NCBI RefSeq assembly: GCF_018388465.1
Contig: NZ_CP074404.1
Location: forward strand, 2,542,001-2,606,000
Direction: 5' to 3'
Length of the DNA stretch: 64,000 nucleotides
Source: Cellulomonas fengjieae
GTDB lineage: Bacteria > Actinomycetota > Actinomycetes > Actinomycetales > Cellulomonadaceae
Every line of letters begins with the position of its first letter. Position 1 is the first letter of the stretch. The notes under the pieces are model-generated. The model searched no databases. It was not told the origin of the DNA and saw only the letters and a program-made list of their open reading frames with translations. Position numbers and translations under genes: made by a program. This document shows, one piece after another, positions 44,546-53,795 of this stretch.

Positions 44546-45636
44546 ACCGCGACGTGCGCCCGCGCGCTGGCCTCCCACGTGAAGCCGGCCGCGGTCTCGA
44601 CGAGCTCCGCGGACGGCGCGGCCACCGAGACGGCGCGCACCAGGCCCGCGGCGATCGCGTCGACGTCCAGGGGGTCGACCAGCTGCGCGGACGACCCGGC
44701 GAACTCCGCCATCGAGGTGCCGGCGGACGTGACCACCGGGACGCCGTGCGCCATCGCCTCGAGCACCGGCATCCCGAAGCCCTCCCAGAGCGAGGGGAAC
44801 GCGAAGGCCGACGCGGCCGCGTAGGCCGTCTGCAGGTCGGCGTCGTCCAGCCGGCCCAGCATGTGCACGGCGCCGGCCGGCAGCACCGACAGCGCCTGCT
44901 CGACCTGCGCGCCGCTGCCACCCCACCCGGCCGGGCCGACGAGCACGAGGTCGTGCTCGATGAGGCGCGCGGCCCGCGCACGGGCGAACGCCTCGACCAG
45001 CCGGACCACGTTCTTGCGCGGTTCGAGGGTGCCGCACCAGAGCACGTACGGCCGCTCCAGCCCGTGGGCCGCCCGCCACGCCGCCACCCGCTCGGAGGTC
45101 ACGGGCGCCGCCCGCACACCGTGCGGCACGACCGTCAGGCGAGCCGGGTCCAACCCTTCCGCGACGCAGTCCGCACGAGTCGACTCGGACGGCACGACGA
45201 TCCCGGCCGCCTCGTCCCGCACGATCCGCAGCGCACGCCGGAAGAAGGCGTTGCCCCGCTCGGTGAAGTGACCCGGGTCGCGCAGGAAGGCGAGGTCGTG
45301 GACGGTGACCACCAGGGGCCGCCGGTGCCCCGGTATCGCCCAGGTGGTGGCGTGCACGACATCGGTCGGTCCCGCCAGACGCTCGACCCGGGGGCGGCGC
45401 CAGCGGCTCCACGACTCGTACAGCGCCACGCGGGGCAGCCGGGAGTGACGCACCGGCACGCTCAGGAGCGGGCGTGGCAGGTCGGCCGCGGGGTGCCTTG
45501 CGGCGACGCCGACGACCCTCGCGGAACCGAGTGCCGCCAGGGCACCGCTCAGCTCGGCGATGTAGGAACCCGAGCCCCCGGGCACGGGCTGCCAGCACTG
45601 CTCGACGGTCATCGCGACCCGTACCGGATTCTCCAC
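44518..45636 (-). CDS. GT4 glycosyltransferase
   Basis: 372 residues. Opens RVAMTVEQCWQPVPGGSGSY; donor half has CGTLEPRKN and EGFGMPVLEAMAHG with the E-x7-E pair. GTG 45636 lies 6 nt after a TACGCT box and is divergent from the GT2 at 45691. It ends inside the DUF2142 tail (28-nt convergent overlap). Substrate unknown. Confidence 0.9.
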   Translation of the reverse strand: MENPVRVAMTVEQCWQPVPGGSGSYIAELSGALAALGSARVVGVAARHPAADLPRPLLSVPVRHSRLPRVALYESWSRWRRPRVERLAGPTDVVHATTWAIPGHRRPLVVTVHDLAFLRDPGHFTERGNAFFRRALRIVRDEAAGIVVPSESTRADCVAEGLDPARLTVVPHGVRAAPVTSERVAAWRAAHGLERPYVLWCGTLEPRKNVVRLVEAFARARAARLIEHDLVLVGPAGWGGSGAQVEQALSVLPAGAVHMLGRLDDADLQTAYAAASAFAFPSLWEGFGMPVLEAMAHGVPVVTSAGTSMAEFAGSSAQLVDPLDVDAIAAGLVRAVSVAAPSAELVETAAGFTWEASARAHVAVYRAAAPSG

Positions 45637-45642
45637 CCGGCG

Positions 45643-45648
45643 AGCGTA
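45643..45648 (-). promoter_or_regulatory. -10 element of GT4 gene, leaderless type
   Basis: TACGCT on the minus strand, 6 nt before the GTG at 45636. Opposes the TAGACT box at 45679-45684 within 30 nt. Confidence 0.5.
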
Positions 45649-45678
45649 GTGGCGTCCGGCCGCTGGCTCCCGACGCCC

Positions 45679-45684
45679 TAGACT
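45679..45684 (+). promoter_or_regulatory. -10 element of GT2 gene, leaderless type
   Basis: TAGACT, 6 nt before the GTG at 45691. No ribosome site. It is in the 54-nt gap between divergent starts. Confidence 0.55.
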
Positions 45685-45690
45685 TCCCAG

Positions 45691-46692
45691 GTGCCTCCTG
45701 CCGTGCGGGTCCGGGCCCTGGTCGTGACCTGGGACGCGGCGGACCTCCTCCCCGCCTGTCTCGACTCCCTCGAGGCGCAGACCGTCCGGGACCAGATGGA
45801 GATCGTCGTCGTGGACAACGCGTCCAAGGACGGCACCGCCGAGCTCGTCGCGGAGCGGTACCCCGACGTCCGCCTGGTGCGAGCACCCCGGAACCTGGGT
45901 TTCGCGGGCGGTGCGCACCTCGGGCTGGCAGACCTCGACGCGGACTACGCGGTGCTGCTGAACAACGACGCCCGCTTCGCACCCGACGCGGTCGAGCGCC
46001 TCATGGCCGAGCTGGACTCCCCCGGGTCGCAGCGCGCCGGCGCCGCGACCGCCAAGATCGTGCTCACCACGCGCGACGCCGCCGGGCGCCGCCTGGTGAA
46101 CTCGACGGGCAACATCGTCACGTCCGGGGGCACGGGCACGGACCGGGACTGGCTGGCGCCGGACGGCACGGAGTCCACCGACCCGGACGTCTTCGGCTTC
46201 TGCGGAGGTGCCGCGATGCTGCGGCGGGCCGCGCTGGACGACGTCGGCGACTTCGACCCGTCCCTGTTCCTCTACTACGAGGACACCGACCTGTCGTTCC
46301 GGCTGCGCAGCGGCGGGTGGACCGTGCGGTACGTCCCGTCCGCCGTCGCGGAGCACGACCACGCGGCCAGCTCGGGCACCGGCTCGGCGGTCTTCCGCTA
46401 CTACAACACCCGCAACTCGCTCATCGTCATGACCCGGCACGCGCCCTGGCCCGTGGTGCTGCGCACGACGACTCGCCAGCTCCTGGGCCTCGTCCGGGCC
46501 GCCCTCACCGACGGCGTCCGGTCACCCGGCACAGGCGCACGGGCCCGTGGGCTGCGCGATCACCTGGCGCGACTCGGCAGGACCCTCGCGGAGCGTCGGC
46601 GGCTCGGCCGCGACGCCGTCGTGGACCGGTCCGCGCTGGCGCGGCTGCTCGTTCCCGCTCGACGGATCGCGGCTGATCCGCCACAGCGCTGA
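45691..46692 (+). CDS. GT2 glycosyltransferase
   Basis: 333 residues. VVDNASKDGT (40-49), metal site NND at 91-93, LFLYYEDTDLSFRL (about 199-212). The C-terminal 60 residues are Arg-rich. It fits rhamnosyltransferase-type GT2 enzymes of O-antigen clusters. GTG start with a TAGACT box 6 nt upstream. It is followed by the GT4 at 46747 after 54 nt that contain a TACCCT box and ribosome site, so the two may be expressed separately. Confidence 0.9.
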   Translation: MPPAVRVRALVVTWDAADLLPACLDSLEAQTVRDQMEIVVVDNASKDGTAELVAERYPDVRLVRAPRNLGFAGGAHLGLADLDADYAVLLNNDARFAPDAVERLMAELDSPGSQRAGAATAKIVLTTRDAAGRRLVNSTGNIVTSGGTGTDRDWLAPDGTESTDPDVFGFCGGAAMLRRAALDDVGDFDPSLFLYYEDTDLSFRLRSGGWTVRYVPSAVAEHDHAASSGTGSAVFRYYNTRNSLIVMTRHAPWPVVLRTTTRQLLGLVRAALTDGVRSPGTGARARGLRDHLARLGRTLAERRRLGRDAVVDRSALARLLVPARRIAADPPQR

Positions 46693-46708
46693 GCACAGTT
46701 CCAGGCGT

Positions 46709-46714
46709 TACCCT
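46709..46714 (+). promoter_or_regulatory. -10 element before the GT4 gene at 46747
   Basis: TACCCT, about 32 nt before the GTG, with AGGAGG 9 nt before the start. A leadered transcript, unlike most neighbours. Confidence 0.45.
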
Positions 46715-46746
46715 CAACCAGCATCCCGCCCCAGGAGGACTCGTTC

Positions 46747-49170
46747 GTGCACATCTGCAGCATCGTCGCAGCGCACAACGGCCCGGCAGCGCTCGTCACC
46801 TTGGCGGCGCTCCGCGGCCGTCACACGGATGCCGAGATCCACGTCCTCGACGTCGACGGGATCTGCGCCGACTGGCCCGACGTGCGGGTGCTGACGCCGG
46901 CGGACGTCGGCATCTCCCGGGCTGAGCTGCACATGGCGGGCATGCTCGCCGATGCGTCGACGCTGCCGGAGTGGCTCCTGCCCCGCCTGCTGCGCCTCCT
47001 CGTCTCCGAGGGCGCCACCGCCGTGTACGTCGCTCCGGGCATGCGTCCGGTGGGCGACCTGTCCCCGATCCGGGACGCCGCCGCACGCTCCGGGCTGGCG
47101 GCCGTCGCGCGCCGGGACACCCTGCCGCCGGACGACGGGATGTCCCCCTCTCCTCGTGACCTCGTCCGCGAGGGTCCGTTCCACGCCGGGATGCTCGGCG
47201 TGGGTCCGGGCGCGGAGAACCTCCTCGACGCCTGGATCGCGCTGTCGGACCCGGGCCTGCCCGCGCCGTGGCAGACCGCGCTGAGCGCGACGGCCCACGA
47301 GCTGGTCGGCTCGGCGACGATCATCTCGCCGTGGAACGTCGATCCGGACTCCGTCATCGTGGACGACGCCGGGACCTGGACGCTCAACGGGCTGCCCGTC
47401 GCCGCGATCGACCTCACGGAGACCGACCCGGCCCGCCCGTGGCTGTTCTCGACCGACGGGGCGGACACCGCGCGGGCGCGGCTGAGTGACCACCCTGACC
47501 TCGCCGCCCTCGTCACCCTGCACCTGGCGGAGGTCGCGGCGCTCGAGCCCGCCCAGCAGCCGGTCGCCCGGTTCGAGCGCACCGCCGGCGGGATCGTGGT
47601 GCACAGCGTCCTGCGCCGGGTGTTCCGCGAGGCCGTCGAGGCCTGGCGCGCGGGCGCGGGCCCCGTCCCGCCGGACCCGTTCGACACGACCCGTCCCGAG
47701 CAGTTCACGCAGTGGCTGGACGAGGTGGTGACCCGGAAGGGGACACCGCTCACCCGCTACGTGCTGGGGCTGTACCGGGACCGCCCGGACCTGCAGGCGC
47801 GCTACCCGCACGTCCCCGGGTCGGACAGCAAGAGCTTCATCGCCTGGGCCCGGGTGCACGCCCAGGTCGAGGGCGACTACGCGCGCGAGCGCGTCGCGGC
47901 GGGGGTGGCGACCGCCGCCCGCCAGCACGCACGCCCGTCGAACGGCGTGCGCACCGGACCCGTGGAGTGGCTCGTGGGCCGCTCCGGGATGCCGACCGGC
48001 GTCAACGTGGTCGGCTACCTGCGCGGCGAGCTGGGTGTCGGCGAGGCGGCCAGGCTGGTCCTCGGCGCGCTCGACACGACCGACGTGCCGCACCGCCCGT
48101 TCACGGTCGACGAGCACCTGCAGTCCCGGCAGCGGGCCGACGGGGACCAGGCGCCGGCCGCCGTCGAGGAGGCCGCCGCGACGTTCGCGACGACGCTGCT
48201 GTGCGTCAACGCCGACCAGGCCGGCTTCGTCCTCGACGGCCTGCCCGAGCTGAACCCGACCTACCGGATCGGGTACTGGTACTGGGAGGTCGAGGACTTC
48301 CCCGCGACGCTGCACGGTGGCTTCGGGCACGTCGACGAGATCTGGGCGGCCACGGACTTCGTGCGCGAGTCGATCGCCGCGCACACCCAGCTCCCCGTCG
48401 TCACGATGACCCCGGCGCTCCCCCAGCGGTCGGCACCCACGGAGCTGACCCGGCCCGAGCTCGGCCTGCCGGAGGACCGGACGCTGTTCCTGTTCTCGTT
48501 CGACCACCTGAGCACCACCGAGCGCAAGAACCCCGTCGACCTCATCGACGCGTTCCGGCGCGCGTTCGCCCCCGGCGAGGGACCGTGCCTGGTGATCAAG
48601 TCGATCAACTCCGACAAGCGGGTCGGCGACGCCGAGCGCGTGCGCCTGCGGGCCGCCGCGGAACCCGACGTGCTGCTGCTGGAGGAGTACCTGCCGCCGG
48701 CACACCGGGACGCGCTGGTCCAGCTGTGCGACGCCTACGTCTCCCTGCACCGCTCGGAGGGCCTGGGCCTGACGATCGCGGAGGCCATGGCACAGGGCAA
48801 GCCCGTCATCGCCACCGCCTACAGCGGCAACATGCAGTTCATGACGGACGCGAACTCCTACCTCGTGCCGTGGACGCCCGTACCGATCCCCGAGCACAGC
48901 GAGCCGTATCCCGTGGGCGGACGGTGGGCGCAGCCCGACCTGGACGCCGCAGCCGCCTGCATGCGGGCCGTCGTCGACGACCCTGCGGACGCCGCGCAGC
49001 GTGGTGAGCGTGCCGCGCAGGACCTGCGGACGCTGCACGGCCCCGAGACGGCGGGCCGGCGCATGGCGGCGCGCCTGGCCGAGATCGAGCGGGACATGCC
49101 CAAGGTCCGCTGGCGCGAGCGCGCCGCCCGGGGCCGCCGGTTCGTGCGGCGGGTCAGCCCGCTGTCCTGA
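46747..49170 (+). CDS. two-domain protein: N-terminal GT-A-like region and GT4 domain
   Basis: 807 residues. The first 170-250 residues open HICSIVAAHN and resemble a nucleotide-sugar GT-A region, but I see no clear DxD pair. The C-terminal half (about 415-780) is GT4: GVNVVGYLRGELGVGEAARLVL, SFDHLSTTERKNPVDL, then EGLGLTIAEAMAQGKPVIAT with an E-x7-E pair. A middle helical region links them. GTG 46747 has AGGAGG upstream. The stop lies in a tandem repeat shared with the convergent gene at 49231. Confidence 0.82.
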   Translation: MHICSIVAAHNGPAALVTLAALRGRHTDAEIHVLDVDGICADWPDVRVLTPADVGISRAELHMAGMLADASTLPEWLLPRLLRLLVSEGATAVYVAPGMRPVGDLSPIRDAAARSGLAAVARRDTLPPDDGMSPSPRDLVREGPFHAGMLGVGPGAENLLDAWIALSDPGLPAPWQTALSATAHELVGSATIISPWNVDPDSVIVDDAGTWTLNGLPVAAIDLTETDPARPWLFSTDGADTARARLSDHPDLAALVTLHLAEVAALEPAQQPVARFERTAGGIVVHSVLRRVFREAVEAWRAGAGPVPPDPFDTTRPEQFTQWLDEVVTRKGTPLTRYVLGLYRDRPDLQARYPHVPGSDSKSFIAWARVHAQVEGDYARERVAAGVATAARQHARPSNGVRTGPVEWLVGRSGMPTGVNVVGYLRGELGVGEAARLVLGALDTTDVPHRPFTVDEHLQSRQRADGDQAPAAVEEAAATFATTLLCVNADQAGFVLDGLPELNPTYRIGYWYWEVEDFPATLHGGFGHVDEIWAATDFVRESIAAHTQLPVVTMTPALPQRSAPTELTRPELGLPEDRTLFLFSFDHLSTTERKNPVDLIDAFRRAFAPGEGPCLVIKSINSDKRVGDAERVRLRAAAEPDVLLLEEYLPPAHRDALVQLCDAYVSLHRSEGLGLTIAEAMAQGKPVIATAYSGNMQFMTDANSYLVPWTPVPIPEHSEPYPVGGRWAQPDLDAAAACMRAVVDDPADAAQRGERAAQDLRTLHGPETAGRRMAARLAEIERDMPKVRWRERAARGRRFVRRVSPLS

Positions 49171-49235
49171 GGGGGCAGCCCGCTCAGATCCTGAGGGGGC
49201 GGCCCGCTCAGATCCTGAGGGGCAGCCCGCTCAGA
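49165..49235. repeat. three ~24-bp tandem copies, each a near-palindrome, over both stop codons
   Basis: TCCTGAGGGGGCAGCCCGCT is the first 20 nt of a unit that recurs at 49165, 49189 and 49213 (last copy 1 nt shorter). Each unit is a near-palindrome (arms CTGAGGGGGC / GCCCGCTCAG, one mismatch) and can fold as a hairpin. The first contains the stop of the plus-strand gene (49168-49170), the last the stop of the minus-strand gene (49231-49233). It probably also works as a bidirectional terminator. Confidence 0.8.
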
Positions 49236-51735
49236 TCTCGTCCTCGGCGCGGCCCACTACCCGGCGCACGCGGCCGGCCGCCCGGCGCACGACCTCGCGT
49301 GCTCCCCCGGCCGACATGTACTGCTTGGCCAGGGCGACGTCGTCGCGGATGCTCGGGCGCTGCCGGCGGAACACGGAGGCCCGCGGGGTGGGCTCGCCGA
49401 GCCGTACCGCGAGGTCGGCCGCGCGCCGGGGGAACCGGCAGAACTCCACGAGCGGCTGCAGGGAGACGCTCCAGGTGTACCGGCTCCGGAACTCGGCGAC
49501 GCGTTCGGCGGCCTCGGCAGAGGCGTCCTCGTCGTAGAGCATCTCCTCGAGGGCTGCGACGAGGGCGTCGACGTCCCGCTCCGGCACCACGCGGCCGAGC
49601 CCGTGGTCGCGGATCAGCTCGCCGAACGTGTCACCGTCCGTCGCCACGATGGGCAGCGACGCCCACAGGTAGTCGAGGATGCGGGTCCGGAAGGAGAACG
49701 CCGTCTCGATGTGCAGGAAGTGGGTGGAGACCCCGACGTCGGCGTCGAGCAGGTAGTTGGCGCGCTGCGCGTACGGCACCCAGCCGTGGTTGAAGAACAC
49801 GTGCTTGTTGGTCAGACCCAGCTCCTCGGCGAGCTGCTGGGTCTCCCACGCCATGCGCATGTCCGGCACGCCGGGGTTCGGGTGCTTCAGGCCCATGAAG
49901 TACAGGCGCACGTCCGGGTGCGCGACGCTGAGCCGGTGCACGGCCCGCAGCAGGGTCAGGGGATCGAACCAGTTGTAGACCCCGCCGCCCCAGAGGATCA
50001 CCTTGTCGTCGGCGCCGATGCCGTCGACCACCCCGCGGATGGCCGAGGCGGTGCGGACGGGCGGCTCGTCGGGGATGCCGAAGGGCACGACGGCGATGAG
50101 CGCGTCGAGGCTCGCGTCCTCGTCGTACAGCGCGGGGTTGATCCGGCCCTGGCCGGCCAGCTGCCCGAGCCAGAAGTCGCGCTGCTTGTCCGAGGCGCAC
50201 AGCAGGAAGTCGGCGCGACGCAGCTGCTCGTTGAGCACGCGGGTCGTCTCTCGCACGGCGAGAGCGCGTCCCCCGGTGCCCAGGTCTCGCGCCTGCTCCA
50301 GCTGCTCGAGGTGCATCGGGTCGTAGACGTCGGCCACGAGGATCTTCGAGCTCTTCTTGAGCCACGGAGCGGCCTCGAGCAGGAAGCCCTGGAAGATGAT
50401 GACGTCCGCCCACTCGCAGGCGTCGTCGAGCGCGCGGCCGGAGGCGTAGGACGTCGAGAACGCGTCGCTGCTCACCTGGCAGCCACCCGTCGAGACGAGG
50501 CGGACGTCGTGCTCCGGCGCGAGCGCCCGGGCGATCTCCCAGGCCCGGATCGCCGGCCCGGCCATCCGCTCGAGCAGCGGCTCCCCCGTGACCACGAGGA
50601 CGCGCTGCCGCGAGATGAAGTGCTCCGCGAGCCCGAAGGCGGCGACCACGTCGCGGTGGGCCGACAGGTAGGACGGGAAGCCGTACGCGGGCTCGATGGC
50701 GTGCCGGAACAGCGGGAACAGCTCGCGGTCGGTCCGCCGCCGCAACGCCTGGAGCTCCTGGCGCGTCTCGGTCAGGCTCGCCAGGTTGTCCGTGAAGTAG
50801 TCGATCGCGTAGACGCCGGTGAGGGCCATCTTCGGCAGCACGACGTCGCCCTCGTCGTCCCCGCCCGGGGAGCGCTGCAGGTCGAGCGTGGTCGCGTCGA
50901 CGTCGGCCCGCGCCAGGGAGCGGCGGACGGCCAGCGCCATCGCGCCCGGCAGCGCCTTGGCGAGCGTCTCGTCGTCCATGTTCTTGTACATGGACATCAG
51001 CGCGTTGCGCTCGAGCAGGTACGACTCGCGGAAGCTGCCGAACTTCTTCATCGTCACGTGGTGCTTGTGGAAGGCCAGCGACCGCGGCTCGTACCGGACC
51101 CGGTAGCCCAGGAGGTTCAGCCGCCAGCCGAGGTCCACGTCCTCGTAGAACATGAAGAAGCGCTCGTCGAAGCCGCCGACCGCGCGGAACACGGCGGTCG
51201 GCATGACCGTCGCGGCGCCCGTGGCGAACAGGACGTCCTTCGGCACGTCGAACTCGGCGGAGTCGGCGCGGCCGACCTCGCGCTTGTAGCCCATGCCGTA
51301 CCAGGTGAGGGACCCGTCGACGTAGTCGACGACCTTGCCGTCCCAGTCCAGCACCTTGCTGGCGATCGCGCCGATCCGCTCGTCCGACCGCAACGTTTCG
51401 ACCGCTGCCGCGACCCAGAGCCGGTCCGGGCGCGCGTCGTTGTTGAGGAACGCCACGTACTCGCCGGTCGCGTGCGCGACACCGAGGTTGCAGCCCCCCG
51501 CGAACCCCGTGTTGGACCCGGCCGGGATCACGGTCGCCTGCGGCACGGCGGCACGGATCCGCGCGACGCTGTCGTCGCCCGAGTCGTTGTCGACCACGAG
51601 CAGCTCGAGCAGGTCCGCCGGCCAGTCCATCTCGAGCAGGTGCCCGAGGCAGGTGATCGTGTCGTCGGCGCCGCGGTAGTTCACGAGCACCACGGACACG
51701 ACGCCCGGGCGGATCTCTGGCTCAGCGGATCTCAT
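49231..51735 (-). CDS. GT2 plus GT4 bifunctional glycosyltransferase
   Basis: 834 residues. GT2 domain (about 10-255): VVDNDSGDDS (47-56), NND at 98-100 and FFMFYEDVDLGWRL near 201-214. A helical linker (about 255-390) is followed by a GT4 domain (about 395-760) with GGGVYNWFDPLTLL and late FSFRTRILDYLWASLPIV. A basic Arg-rich tail ends the protein. Its ATG at 51735 overlaps the stop of the dehydratase paralogue by 14 nt, so it belongs to the gmd operon. Its likely donor is therefore a GDP-deoxyhexose made by those enzymes, an inference. Confidence 0.87.
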   Translation of the reverse strand: MRSAEPEIRPGVVSVVLVNYRGADDTITCLGHLLEMDWPADLLELLVVDNDSGDDSVARIRAAVPQATVIPAGSNTGFAGGCNLGVAHATGEYVAFLNNDARPDRLWVAAAVETLRSDERIGAIASKVLDWDGKVVDYVDGSLTWYGMGYKREVGRADSAEFDVPKDVLFATGAATVMPTAVFRAVGGFDERFFMFYEDVDLGWRLNLLGYRVRYEPRSLAFHKHHVTMKKFGSFRESYLLERNALMSMYKNMDDETLAKALPGAMALAVRRSLARADVDATTLDLQRSPGGDDEGDVVLPKMALTGVYAIDYFTDNLASLTETRQELQALRRRTDRELFPLFRHAIEPAYGFPSYLSAHRDVVAAFGLAEHFISRQRVLVVTGEPLLERMAGPAIRAWEIARALAPEHDVRLVSTGGCQVSSDAFSTSYASGRALDDACEWADVIIFQGFLLEAAPWLKKSSKILVADVYDPMHLEQLEQARDLGTGGRALAVRETTRVLNEQLRRADFLLCASDKQRDFWLGQLAGQGRINPALYDEDASLDALIAVVPFGIPDEPPVRTASAIRGVVDGIGADDKVILWGGGVYNWFDPLTLLRAVHRLSVAHPDVRLYFMGLKHPNPGVPDMRMAWETQQLAEELGLTNKHVFFNHGWVPYAQRANYLLDADVGVSTHFLHIETAFSFRTRILDYLWASLPIVATDGDTFGELIRDHGLGRVVPERDVDALVAALEEMLYDEDASAEAAERVAEFRSRYTWSVSLQPLVEFCRFPRRAADLAVRLGEPTPRASVFRRQRPSIRDDVALAKQYMSAGGAREVVRRAAGRVRRVVGRAEDEI

Positions 51736-52705
51736 GCGTGCCTCTCAGGATCGACATGTCGTGCTCGACCATCCGACCCACGATCTCGTCGAAGGGGACG
51801 GTCGGTGCCCAGCCGAGCACCCGACGCGCCCGGCCGGCGTCGCCGACCATCTCCGTCGGGTCGGCGGGTCGGACGAAGGCAGGATCCACGACCACGTGCT
51901 GACGCCAGTCCTCGATCCCGGCCCTGCGGAACGCGGCCTCCACGAACTGCGCCACCGAGTGGGCGTGGCCGGTGGCGACCACGAAGTCGTCCGCCTCGTC
52001 GTGCCGCAGAGCCCGGACGAGGGCGTCGACGTAGTCCGGCGCCCAGCCCCAGTCGCGACGTGCGTCAAGGTTGCCCAATGCAAGCGTTCCGGCACCATCA
52101 TGCGCTATCCGAGCCGCGGCCGCAGTGATCTTGCGGGTGACGAAAGCGGTCGGGCGCAGCGGCGACTCGTGGTTGTACAGGATGCACGTGGCGACGTGGA
52201 GGCCGCGCGCCCGGTAGACCGCCGCCATCTGGTGCGCGTACGCCTTCGCGGCGCCGTACGGCGAGACCGGGCGGATCGCGGTCGTCTCGTCCTGCGGTGC
52301 CACCTCGGGGAGGCCGAACATCTCGGCGCTGGACGCCTGGACGAGCCGCACCGGCAGGCCCCGGTCCTGCTGGAGGCGCCATGCCGCGTCGTACAGCCCG
52401 ACGGCACCGAGCCCCGTGACCGCACCCGTGAGCACGGGGTGCTCCCAGGAGAACGCCACGGAGCTGATCCCACCGAGGTTGTAGATCTCGTCGGGCTCGA
52501 CCTCGCGGACGAGGTCGCGGATGCGCTCCGCGTCGGTGAGGTCCCCGACGTGCACCTGCACCTCGGGGACCCCGTCGAGCGCCCACTCGTCGCGGTCACG
52601 CGCCTCGCGGGCCAGACCGTGCACCTGGATGCCTTCAGCCACGAGCCGGCGGGCGAGGATCGTTCCGTCCTGCCCGGTGATGCCCGTGACGAGCGCCGTC
52701 GTCAA
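51722..52705 (-). CDS. GDP-mannose 4,6-dehydratase-type SDR, paralogue of gmd
   Basis: 327 residues, extended SDR. TGITGQDG (7-14), SSAEMFG near 125-131, Tyr150 and Lys154 in SPYGAAK, and the GMD-specific NHESPLRPTAFVTRK near 177-191. It follows gmd after 4 nt and starts with TTG (GGAAGGTGAG upstream). It may be a second dehydratase, or the reductase that finishes GDP-rhamnose, since Rmd enzymes derive from the same family. Sequence alone does not decide. It ends inside the start of the GT2/GT4 gene. Confidence 0.82.
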   Translation of the reverse strand: MTTALVTGITGQDGTILARRLVAEGIQVHGLAREARDRDEWALDGVPEVQVHVGDLTDAERIRDLVREVEPDEIYNLGGISSVAFSWEHPVLTGAVTGLGAVGLYDAAWRLQQDRGLPVRLVQASSAEMFGLPEVAPQDETTAIRPVSPYGAAKAYAHQMAAVYRARGLHVATCILYNHESPLRPTAFVTRKITAAAARIAHDGAGTLALGNLDARRDWGWAPDYVDALVRALRHDEADDFVVATGHAHSVAQFVEAAFRRAGIEDWRQHVVVDPAFVRPADPTEMVGDAGRARRVLGWAPTVPFDEIVGRMVEHDMSILRGTHEIR

Positions 52706-52709
52706 CTGC

Positions 52710-53696
<987 letters not shown>

Positions 53697-53731
53697 GATT
53701 CCTCAGGGTCTAGGGCGGATGGGCACCTAGG

Positions 53732-53737
53732 AGAGTA
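53732..53737 (-). promoter_or_regulatory. -10 element of gmd operon
   Basis: TACTCT on the minus strand, giving a leader of about 30 nt to the gmd ATG at 53696. Confidence 0.45.
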
Positions 53738-53748
53738 CCGGGTTCACC

Positions 53749-53764
53749 GACCTCAGTTGAGGTC
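53749..53764. promoter_or_regulatory. palindrome between divergent gmd and fkbM promoters
   Basis: GACCTCA-GT-TGAGGTC, 7-bp perfect arms with a 2-nt spacer. It lies roughly at the -35 position of both flanking promoters (boxes at 53732-53737 and 53784-53789). An operator for one regulator controlling both units is the simplest reading. Confidence 0.5.
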
Positions 53765-53783
53765 CTCGCACCGCCCCCCCACG

Positions 53784-53789
53784 TATGAT
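53784..53789 (+). promoter_or_regulatory. -10 element of fkbM-type gene, leaderless type
   Basis: TATGAT, 6 nt before the GTG at 53796. The best-matching -10 box among the leaderless-type starts. Confidence 0.6.
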
Positions 53790-53795
53790 CGATCG

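Noticed and set aside
40421..45982. A single minus-strand open frame of about 1850 codons
   Set aside because: It joins the GT2 at 40421 to unrelated upstream frames. The region contains genes on both strands (41749, 42959, 44518) with family motifs. Long antisense frames are common at this GC content.
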